From: Tenggerimyces sp963762635
GTDB taxonomy: Bacteria; Actinomycetota; Actinomycetes; Propionibacteriales; Actinopolymorphaceae
DNA: 64,000 bases
Assembly (NCBI GenBank): GCA_963762635.1
Contig: CAVXLQ010000006.1
Span: forward strand, 124,001-188,000
Direction: 5' to 3'
Positions within the stretch are counted from its first letter, which is position 1, and each line of letters begins with the position of its first letter. The notes beneath the pieces were generated by a model. The model saw nothing but the letters and a program-made list of their open reading frames with translations. It made no database searches and had not been told where the DNA came from. The translations under genes were made by a program, and so were the position numbers. Below are positions 36,005-43,415 of the stretch, one piece after another.

Positions 36005-37048
36005 GACTGTGGGCGTCCCGGCATCAGCAGGACGCCCAGGCTGTTCTGCTCGACCGGGATCAGCTGCACCGCCCGATCGGTACCCGAGTGCACCAGCGAG
36101 ACCAACGACCCCACCATCACGTCCAGGGCCGCCCGCAGCAGCGAGGACGAGAGCCACATCGTCACCGGCTGCCCGGAGGTGACGGCCTCGACCCGGGCAC
36201 CCTCGCTGCCGCCCGCCACGCTCACGACGAGCCGATCCGTCCCCACCGCAAGGCGAATCGGAGTGTCGTCGACGGGCAACAGCCGGGTCAGCGCGGAACG
36301 GTCGAACGTCACCCGCCCGACCCGTTCGGCCGGAACGATCAAGCGGTACGCCGGAAACCGGTCGTCCAGCATCGCGAACGGCACCACACCCGCCTCGTCG
36401 CACACCTCGAGCTCGCCCGCGGCGAACGAGACCGTCACGACGTCGCGCCGTGCCAGGTGATCGGCCAACTCCTCAAGCCCAGCGAGGGAAACAAACGCTC
36501 GACGATCCGCCACCTGCGCCTCGGCGACCGGAATCGTCCAGTACGCAAGCCAATACCGGTCCGTCGCGACCACCGTGATCCCGCCAGGACCCAGATCGAG
36601 CAGGACGCCACGCAACGGATCCTCAACACCAGAAGCAGCCCGCGCCACCCGCCGCAGCCCCGCCGCCAACGCAGGCCCGTCGACCGTCACGGCGGCCGGA
36701 GAGACGCTGACCTCACCCGACAGCGCCGAGACGATCTCGTCCACCGTCGCGGAGGCCTGCCGGGCATTGTGCGCCGCCCGTTCGGCGAACCCGGCGAGAA
36801 TCTCGGCCGCACGCGCGGGCGGCCCTGCCAGCACCATCCGCATGGAGTCCACCGGCACGCCGACGTCGCGCATCCGCCGGATCAGCAACGCGCGCCGTTC
36901 GAGCTCGGGGCGTGTAGTACCGATACCCCGTACGCGGGTCCACCTCGGCCGGCGGAAGCAGCCCCGCCTCGTCGTAGTAGCGCAGGGCGCTCGGCGCCAG
37001 CTCGACCGCGCGAGCGAACGCGCTGATCGTCAACAACGGCTCCGACAC
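36001..37048 (-). pseudogene. MerR helix-turn-helix fused to a DNA sliding-clamp-like domain, one frameshift
   Basis: From GTG 37048 the frame encodes a MerR DNA-binding domain (TISAFARAVELAPSALRYYD, GLLPPAEVDPRTGYRYY). At the CCCC run read from 36907-36910 one extra base shifts the frame; the rest reads LLIRRMRDVGVPVDSMRMVL and on. Corrected length is ~349 residues. From about residue 120 the C-terminus aligns by eye with the beta clamp DnaN: LAAGLRRVARAASGVE, GVLLDLGPGGITVVATDRYWLA, FPAYR, VRVEAV-type strand pairs, and LGVLLMP at the end. It is the first gene of an operon with the MFS gene and has its own MerR-type promoter. The clamp fold replaces the usual ligand domain. Confidence 0.8.
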
Positions 37049-37055
37049 ATCTCGG

Positions 37056-37086
37056 AGTATCAACCTTCATCCGGCTTGAAGGTCAA
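37056..37086 (-). promoter_or_regulatory. MerR-type promoter with 19-bp spacer and operator
   Basis: On the minus strand, TTGACC (37086-37081) and GATACT (37061-37056) are separated by 19 bp, the overlong spacer typical of MerR-activated promoters. The spacer region holds the perfect inverted repeat ACCTTCA-N7-TGAAGGT (37063-37083). The expected transcript start is within 1-2 bases of the GTG at 37048, so the mRNA is probably leaderless. Confidence 0.8.
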
Positions 37087-37097
37087 CTAGCGCGGGC

Positions 37098-37126
37098 TTG
37101 ACAACCGACCGAAGCTCGTGGATACC
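37098..37126 (+). promoter_or_regulatory. Vegetative sigma-70 type promoter for the APH-like gene
   Basis: TTGACA (37098-37103) and GATACC (37121-37126) have an ideal 17-bp spacer. The start would be near 37133, leaving a ~137-nt 5' leader before the GTG at 37270. I see no known riboswitch in that leader. Confidence 0.65.
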
Positions 37127-37269
37127 CTCATAAGCAGCGCGTTGGGAGCGCGCCGCGGGCTCGCCGGAAGGCTTGAAGCCATCCCATGGACATGTCAGCG
37201 GTTTGAGCGACGGATGCCGAAGCTCTTGACCTGCTCGCGCGAGCCCGGGCGGAAGAGCCGAGGTGTCTT

Positions 37270-38418
37270 GTGAAGACGCTCCCCGACAGCCCCAATCTCG
37301 ATCACCTGCGCCAGCAGGCCAAAGACCTGCTCGCCGGCCTGCGCGACAGCAGGCCGCAGACCACCCTGTCCGAGGCTCAGGCGCAGCTGGCGCAGCAGTA
37401 CGGGTTCCGTACCTGGCCCGAGCTCAAGGCCGAGGTCGACCACCGCACCGGCGGCGATCACGCCGGCGACGCGCTCGCGAACGCGATCGCCGAGGCGTAC
37501 GAGCTCGGCGACGTCACGGGGGCGATGCGGTCGATCGCGCGCCCGGACGACAGCGGCCGCCGCTGGTCGCTCGATACCGCTCGCGGCCGCTGGGAAGTGC
37601 GGACGATGGACGACTGGTGGCCGATCGTCGACGCCGACACCGGTGTGCGGCTTCAAGAGGCGGCGTTGAAGGCGGGCGTCTCGCTGCCGTTGCCCGTCCG
37701 TAGCCGCTCCGGCGCGATCATCGAGAAGGTCGGCGATCACACCTGGCGCGTGGACGAGTGGGTCCACGCCGGCCCGCCGCTGTCGGCACCGGTCGGCGCG
37801 AAGAACGCGTACGGCGCGGGCCAGATCCTCGCGACGCTGCACGGCCTCGGGCTCGAGGTCGACCGAATCTCGCCGTACCACGCGCGGCGGCTCACCGACT
37901 CGACCTGGGCCGAGCTCGTGGCGAAGGCCAAGGGGGCCGACGTCGACTGGGCGGATGAGCTCTCGAACGCCTCGCACAACCTGGCCGATCTCGAGCGCAT
38001 CGGCTCCGACGTGGAACCGCCCGAGCCGGTCCTGACGCACAACAACCTCACGCCGAACAACGTCCGCCGAGCCGCTGAAGGGCGGCTGATCGTCGTCGGG
38101 TGGGAGCACGTCGGCGGCCTCCCGCCGAGCTGGGAGCTCGCCATCGCCCTGCAGCAGTGGGTGCCGCGCAGCCCCACCGGCGCGAGGGCGATGCTCGACG
38201 GCTACCGGTCGGCGGCGGGCGAGCTGCCGCGGCTGGACCTCGCGATGTTCCGCGGCGCGGTGATCAGCCTGGCGAACTACGTATGGGGCCAGGTCGACTA
38301 CGCGCTGGCCGCCACGACGGAGGCCGACCGCCAGCACGGCAACCGCAGCGTGCGGCACCTCCTCAGCGGCCTGCCCACGCGGGCCGACCTGGAACGGATG
38401 GCCGAGCTAGCCGGCTGA
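37270..38418 (+). CDS. APH-like phosphotransferase-fold protein with N-terminal helical domain
   Basis: GAGGTG four bases before GTG 37270 supports this start (382 residues). The first ~60 residues (NLDHLRQQAKDLLAGLR, LAQQYGFRTWPELKAEV) form a helical module often joined to ankyrin or phosphotransferase domains in actinobacteria. The C-terminal ~280 residues resemble aminoglycoside phosphotransferases. However, the catalytic HGDLxPxN is changed to HNNLTPNN, and the DFE/D metal motif is VVGWEHVG, so both catalytic Asp residues are missing. It is likely not a kinase. A clear promoter lies upstream. Confidence 0.72.
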   Translation: MKTLPDSPNLDHLRQQAKDLLAGLRDSRPQTTLSEAQAQLAQQYGFRTWPELKAEVDHRTGGDHAGDALANAIAEAYELGDVTGAMRSIARPDDSGRRWSLDTARGRWEVRTMDDWWPIVDADTGVRLQEAALKAGVSLPLPVRSRSGAIIEKVGDHTWRVDEWVHAGPPLSAPVGAKNAYGAGQILATLHGLGLEVDRISPYHARRLTDSTWAELVAKAKGADVDWADELSNASHNLADLERIGSDVEPPEPVLTHNNLTPNNVRRAAEGRLIVVGWEHVGGLPPSWELAIALQQWVPRSPTGARAMLDGYRSAAGELPRLDLAMFRGAVISLANYVWGQVDYALAATTEADRQHGNRSVRHLLSGLPTRADLERMAELAG

Positions 38419-40053
38419 CTCGGGCAGCACCGCGAGGATGGCTTCCATGGCTGGGTCGCGATTCTCCTTGTACGCGGCGAAGGTCGGCGGCGCGTAGAGG
38501 TGGGGCGCGATCCAGCTGCGCCGGTCGAGCGGCGTCATGCCCTGCCAGTACAGGTTGGAGATGTTGCAGGGCATGCCGCTGTACGGCAGGGCGAACGGGT
38601 TGGTCTCGCCGATGAACTGCAGGCTCGATCCGGTCGGTTCACCCACCACGGTGAGAGTCGAGCCTGCCAACCACTCGAGGTACTTCGCGGTATTGCCCGC
38701 CGCCGAGAACGTCCGCCGCCCGACGACCAGGAAGATGCCGTCCGGGTGGTCGAGCTTGCGTGCGCCGATGATGCGTTTGAGCAACGTACCCACGAGAAAC
38801 GTGTTGCCGCCGCCGTTCCAGCGCAGATCGACGACCATCCGTTCGACCTCGTTCGCGTCGAGGAACTCGCCGAGCCGCGAGGTGAAGGCGGCGAGCGACT
38901 CGTTCGGATCCTCCACGATCCGGTTGAACTGCAGGTAGACGAGCCGGCGCTCGGGAACATACTCGAACCAGTACGCGGACTCGACGTCGCGCAGGTACAA
39001 CGGCAACGGCGGAGCGAGCTGGTCGTGGTACTGCGCCATCGCCTTGCTCTCCGGGAAGTGCCGGGGCCGTTCCTCGTCCTCGGGCTCGGCGGCGACCTCG
39101 ACCTCGCCGGAGGACGTTGTCAACCGGACCTTGCCCGGGTCGTCGACGAGGCCGAGCACGTGCAGGTACGGCGTCCGGCGCAGCCACGCGGGAGCCGCCT
39201 CGAGCGGGTTGCGCTCGTTGTCCCGGCCGATGAGCGGATCGACACCGCGGATGACCTCGTCGATCGGCCGACCGTCGAACGCGAGAATCCGCTCACCGAG
39301 CAGCCTCTTGTGCGACTCCTCGGCGGCGACGACGTACATGCCGTCCTCGAAGAGGAACGGATGGATCGGCAGCGCGAGCGCCAGATCCGTTCCAGGCTTG
39401 GCCGACAGCCGCGCGTGGCCGTCGCCGAGCGAGGCGATGAGCTTGGTCAGCTCCACCGCGACCTCCGCGTCGCTGAGCCGCGGGATGTCATCGCGGAGCC
39501 GCGCGGCCGCGGCGTCGAAACGCTCCTGATGCGACGGCGTGAACGGCAACGGCCGCCGGCGGTTGGCCTCGCGGACAACCACGGAGAGGTCCGTACGCCA
39601 GCCCTCGTCGCGCTCCATCCCGTCGACGTTCACCACGCCGAGGACAGTCGCGAGCCGGTCGTCGGCACGCAGACTGGCGAACAGCTCGTGCTCGAAGACC
39701 TCGTCGACATGGACGAAGCCCTCCCGCATCGCCTCCGCCACCAGGTCCATCGCGGTGTCGAAGTCGCCCAACCCGGCGTGACAGGACGCCATCATCACGG
39801 GCACCACACCGACGAACGTCGCGAACCGGTCGCCGTGGTAGACGCCGAGCCGCCGCACCTGCTCGAACGCCGGCAGCGCTCCCGCGAAGTCGCCGGCGAA
39901 CCACCGAGCCTCGGCGAGCTGGTCCCATCCGCGTCCGTCGTGCGGGTTCGCCTCGACGACCCGCGCCCACAAGGCCGCGGCCGCCGACCAGTCCTCCGCC
40001 GCCGAGCGCGCCCCTGCCTCCTCGACGACCTGCCGATACTCCCGTGCGTCCAT
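38407..40053 (-). CDS. TPR protein with S41 tail-specific protease-like domain
   Basis: The 548-residue protein has no signal peptide. Residues 1-130 form tetratricopeptide-like helices (AAALWARVVEANPHDGRGWDQLAEARWFAGD). The centre has a DGHARLS segment and a short PDZ-like stretch (LLGERILAFDGRPIDEVI). The C-terminal S41 domain has LVYLQFNRI, the MVVDLRWNGGGNT core and VGRRTFSAAGNTAKYLEWL, where the Ser in TFSAAGN corresponds to the nucleophile. S41 proteases are usually exported; a cytoplasmic one is unusual. Its 3' end overlaps the convergent APH-like gene by 12 bp. Confidence 0.82.
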   Translation of the reverse strand: MDAREYRQVVEEAGARSAAEDWSAAAALWARVVEANPHDGRGWDQLAEARWFAGDFAGALPAFEQVRRLGVYHGDRFATFVGVVPVMMASCHAGLGDFDTAMDLVAEAMREGFVHVDEVFEHELFASLRADDRLATVLGVVNVDGMERDEGWRTDLSVVVREANRRRPLPFTPSHQERFDAAAARLRDDIPRLSDAEVAVELTKLIASLGDGHARLSAKPGTDLALALPIHPFLFEDGMYVVAAEESHKRLLGERILAFDGRPIDEVIRGVDPLIGRDNERNPLEAAPAWLRRTPYLHVLGLVDDPGKVRLTTSSGEVEVAAEPEDEERPRHFPESKAMAQYHDQLAPPLPLYLRDVESAYWFEYVPERRLVYLQFNRIVEDPNESLAAFTSRLGEFLDANEVERMVVDLRWNGGGNTFLVGTLLKRIIGARKLDHPDGIFLVVGRRTFSAAGNTAKYLEWLAGSTLTVVGEPTGSSLQFIGETNPFALPYSGMPCNISNLYWQGMTPLDRRSWIAPHLYAPPTFAAYKENRDPAMEAILAVLPESAG

Positions 40054-40062
40054 GCCCTCCCC

Positions 40063-40452
40063 TTACTGCGCGGTGCCCGTCAGCAGCCAACGGCTGACGG
40101 GGATCTCGACGAGCACACGCTCGCCGGCCTTCTCCGGTGCGGTGATGTCCCATCCGTCGTACTTGTCCGCGAACGCCGCGATGATCCCCGGCGGGAAGTC
40201 GCCGCGGTCCCGGTGCAGAACGGCCTTGCCCTCGGCGACGACGGGCGAGACGCCGTCCGGCAGGGCGAGCGACACTCGCGGATCGGCTGCCAGATAGGCG
40301 ATCTTGCGGTTCCGTTCGCCGCTGCTGAACCACCAGCTCTCGTCCGCGAAGACGAACCACACCGGCGTCTGGTGCGGCGTTCCGTCCGGCCGCAAGGCGC
40401 AAAGCCAGGCGATCCGGTCGTGCTCGAGCCGTTCCCGTACCGCGTGATCCAC
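40063..40452 (-). CDS. PNPOx-fold F420/FMN-binding protein (TIGR03618-like)
   Basis: The 129-residue split-barrel protein has IAWLCALRPDGTPHQTPVWFVFADESWWF, typical of the actinobacterial F420-dependent pyridoxamine-oxidase-like family. RNRKIAYLAADPRVSLAL is the conserved cofactor-binding region. Family members reduce small molecules with F420H2. It lies 10 bp upstream of the S41 gene start on the same strand, so the two may be an operon. Confidence 0.87.
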   Translation of the reverse strand: MDHAVRERLEHDRIAWLCALRPDGTPHQTPVWFVFADESWWFSSGERNRKIAYLAADPRVSLALPDGVSPVVAEGKAVLHRDRGDFPPGIIAAFADKYDGWDITAPEKAGERVLVEIPVSRWLLTGTAQ

Positions 40453-40467
40453 ACCGTGCAGGCTACG

Positions 40468-41916
40468 TCAGAGCGGCAGCCGGACGACGTCGAGCACGTT
40501 CAGCGCGAGGTCCGGCGCGACCGACAGCACGACGGCCACCGCCGTGGTCAGGCCGACGGCCACGGCAGCCGGCCACGGGGTCGGCGCGCGAGCCGGGGCG
40601 TCCGGGCGCGGCGCAAAGAGTAGCGCGGTCCAGTACAGGTAGTACGCGAGCGCGATGACCACGTTCACCGCCATCACCACCGCCAGCCAGCCGACGCCGC
40701 CGTCGACCGCGGCCTGGAAGATCACGACCTTGCCGAACAGCCCGATCACGCCCGGCGGCAGTCCGGCCAACGCCAGCAGGAAGAAGCCGAACGCCAACGC
40801 ACGCGGCCGGTCGACCCAGAACAGCCCGCGGTAGTCCTCCAGCGACGAGGACGTCAACGCCACCACGGCGAACGCGCCGAGGTTGACCACCGCGTAGATC
40901 ACCAGGTACGCGACGGTCGCCGGCAGCACCGAGACTCCCGGACCCGCCGAACCCAACGGCACCAGCAGGTAGCCGGCCTGCGCGACCGACGACCAGGCCA
41001 GCAGCCGGACCGCGTGCTTCTGCCGCAACGCGACCAGGTTGCCCAACGTCATCGTCAACGCCGCCAGCACCGCGACCACCGGCGCCCACACCGAGACGAG
41101 CGGCGCGAACCCGACGCTCACGACCAGCAGCAGCCCGACGAGCCCGGCCGCCTTCGAGACCACGGAGAGGAACGCCGCCACGGGAACGGGCGCGCCGACG
41201 TACGTGTCCGGCACCCAGAAGTGGAACGGCACCGCCGCCACCTTGAACGCCAACCCGACCAGCGTCAGCACCACACCGACGCCGACCACCGACGACGGCG
41301 CCGAGCCTTGCGCCAGCTCCGCGGCGATCCGGTCCAGGTGCACCGCGCCGGTCGCGCCGTACACCAACGAGACGCCGAACAGCATGACCGCGACCGAGAC
41401 GACCGAAACGAGGAAGAACTTCATCGCCGCCTCGGCCCCGCGCCGGTCGCCAGAACGCAACCCCACAAGAGCGAACGCCGGCAGCGACACGGTCTCCAGT
41501 GCGACGACGATCGTGATCAGGTCCCGCGAGGCCGCCAGCCCCATCGCGCCGGTCGCCGAGCACAGCAGCAGGAAGTGGTACTCCCCCGCCGGTACGCCCT
41601 CGCGCAACGTGCCACGCGCCGACAGCAGGACGACGACGGCGGTCGCCGCCGCGACCAGTACCTGGAACACCGCGGCGGTCGAGTCGACCACGTACGAACA
41701 GGATTGGTCGATGCAGAACGTCGCCCGCGCCGAGCCCCATAGAGGAAGCACCAACAGCAACGCCACGGCGAGGCCGCCGACCGAGATCCACGTCGCCACC
41801 CACCGCAGCCGCGGCGGGACGAACGCGTCCGTGACGAGCACCGCGCCGGCGGTCAGTGCGACGGCGAGTACGGGCCCGAGAGCCAGCCAGTCGATGCTCT
41901 GGATCATCCCGTTCAC
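40468..41916 (-). CDS. nuoN: NADH-quinone oxidoreductase subunit N
   Basis: An antiporter-like membrane subunit of complex I with about 14 helices. Characteristic parts are ETVSLPAFALVGL with the key helix-5 Glu, AAMKFFLVSVVSVAVMLFG with the Lys, VGLAFKVAAVPFHFWVPDTYVGAPVPVAAFLS, and KHAVRLLAWSSVAQAGYLL. GTG 41916 overlaps the nuoM stop in a GTGA junction; ATG 41907 is an alternative. It is the last gene of the ten-gene nuo cluster. Confidence 0.95.
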   Translation of the reverse strand: MNGMIQSIDWLALGPVLAVALTAGAVLVTDAFVPPRLRWVATWISVGGLAVALLLVLPLWGSARATFCIDQSCSYVVDSTAAVFQVLVAAATAVVVLLSARGTLREGVPAGEYHFLLLCSATGAMGLAASRDLITIVVALETVSLPAFALVGLRSGDRRGAEAAMKFFLVSVVSVAVMLFGVSLVYGATGAVHLDRIAAELAQGSAPSSVVGVGVVLTLVGLAFKVAAVPFHFWVPDTYVGAPVPVAAFLSVVSKAAGLVGLLLVVSVGFAPLVSVWAPVVAVLAALTMTLGNLVALRQKHAVRLLAWSSVAQAGYLLVPLGSAGPGVSVLPATVAYLVIYAVVNLGAFAVVALTSSSLEDYRGLFWVDRPRALAFGFFLLALAGLPPGVIGLFGKVVIFQAAVDGGVGWLAVVMAVNVVIALAYYLYWTALLFAPRPDAPARAPTPWPAAVAVGLTTAVAVVLSVAPDLALNVLDVVRLPL

Positions 41917-43415
41917 CGCCCCACCAAGAGTTGAACGGCCGGATCGGTGACGACCAGAATCGCCTTCGGGTACAGGCCGAGCACGATCGTCAACGCCACC
42001 AGCGGCACCCATGCCCCGAGCTCGATCGCGGTGACGTCCTGGCGAGCGCCCAACGTGTCTTGCCCTTGGCACATCCGCCGTACGAGTAAGAGGAAGTACG
42101 CCGCCGTCAGCACCGCGCCGAGGCCCGCGAGCACCATCAGCACGATGTACGTGCCGCGCGACAACGAGGCGTGTGGCGAGTAGGCGCCGAACAGCGACAG
42201 CATCTCGCCCCAGAACCCCGCCAGCCCGGGCAGGCCGAGGCTCGCGACCGACGCGAACACGAACAGCCCACCCAGGCGGGGCATTCGCGCGTACAGCCCG
42301 CCGCCGAGCGACGCCAGCTCACCCGTACCGTGCCGGTCCTTGATCGCGCCGGCGAGGAAGAACAGCAGCCCGGTGATCAGCCCGTGCGCGACGCCGGCGA
42401 ACAGCGCGCCGTTCACGCCGACCGGCGTCAGCGTCGCGATGCCGAGAACGACGAAGCCCATGTGCCCGACGGACGAGTACGCGATCAGCCGCTTGAGCTC
42501 GCGCTGTGCCAGGCACGCCAGCGCGCCGTACAGGATGCCGACCGTCGCGAGGCCCGCGAGGTACGGCGCCACGGCCCGCGCGCCGTCGGGGACGACCGGC
42601 AGCCACACCCGGACGAACCCGTACGTGCCCATCTTCAGCAGCACGCCAGCGAGCAGCACCGAGCCGATCGTCGGCGCCTTCGCGTGCGCGTCCGGCAGCC
42701 ACGAGTGCAACGGCCACAGCGGGCTCTTCACCGCGAGCCCGATCGCGATCGCCGCGGCCGCGAGGATCTGGGCACCGCGCGCGATGCCGGCGCCCTTGCC
42801 TGACGCGAGCTCCACGATGTCGAAGGTGCCCGCGTTCGCGTACACGATCAGGAACCCCAGCAGCATCACCGCGGAGCCGAGCAACGTGTACAGGATGAAC
42901 GTGTTCGCCGCGCGCCGCCGTCCTTCGGGATCGTGTTCGTCGCCCCAGACCGCGATCACGAACCACATCGGGATGAGGACGACCTCGAAGAACAGGAAGA
43001 ACACGATCAGGTCGAACGAGACGAACGTGCCGACCATCCCGACTTCGAGCAACAGGGCAAGGGCGACGAGCGCTCTCACCCGGCCGGCTTCCGGCGTGAT
43101 CCGGGTCGTGTAGAGCAGGCAGAGGAAGACGAGCAGCGTGGTCAGCAGGATCATCGGCAGCGAGACGCCGTCGAGGCCGAGATGCCAACGGACGTCGATC
43201 GCGCTGATCCAGCTGGCGTTCGTCTCGAACTGCACCCGTCCCGCGTCGCCGTAGTCGAACAGCACGGCGATCAGCAGCGAGACCAGCAGTGCCGCGCCGG
43301 AGACCCCGACGCCGACCAGCGGGACCTTCTCGTACGGAATCCAGCGCGGGAACGCCAACAGAGCAACGGATCCGAGGAGTGGAATGGCGAGCAGCAGCCA
43401 GACCAGGACGTTCAC
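41913..43415 (-). CDS. nuoM: NADH-quinone oxidoreductase subunit M
   Basis: The 500-residue proton-pumping subunit shows the diagnostic FFLFFEVVLIPMWFVIAVWG with the key Glu, LAVKSPLWPLHSWLPDAHAKAPTIGSVLLAGVLLKMGTYG, and LKRLIAYSSVGHMGFVVLG. About 14 transmembrane segments fill the protein. Its start overlaps the nuoL stop by 4 bp and its stop overlaps nuoN, so translation is coupled on both sides. Confidence 0.97.
   Translation of the reverse strand: MNVLVWLLLAIPLLGSVALLAFPRWIPYEKVPLVGVGVSGAALLVSLLIAVLFDYGDAGRVQFETNASWISAIDVRWHLGLDGVSLPMILLTTLLVFLCLLYTTRITPEAGRVRALVALALLLEVGMVGTFVSFDLIVFFLFFEVVLIPMWFVIAVWGDEHDPEGRRRAANTFILYTLLGSAVMLLGFLIVYANAGTFDIVELASGKGAGIARGAQILAAAAIAIGLAVKSPLWPLHSWLPDAHAKAPTIGSVLLAGVLLKMGTYGFVRVWLPVVPDGARAVAPYLAGLATVGILYGALACLAQRELKRLIAYSSVGHMGFVVLGIATLTPVGVNGALFAGVAHGLITGLLFFLAGAIKDRHGTGELASLGGGLYARMPRLGGLFVFASVASLGLPGLAGFWGEMLSLFGAYSPHASLSRGTYIVLMVLAGLGAVLTAAYFLLLVRRMCQGQDTLGARQDVTAIELGAWVPLVALTIVLGLYPKAILVVTDPAVQLLVGR

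Noticed and set aside
38500..40623. 707-codon open frame antisense to the TPR/S41 and PNPOx genes
   Set aside because: It spans two real genes on the other strand and consists of Arg/Glu/Asp-rich text without motifs.
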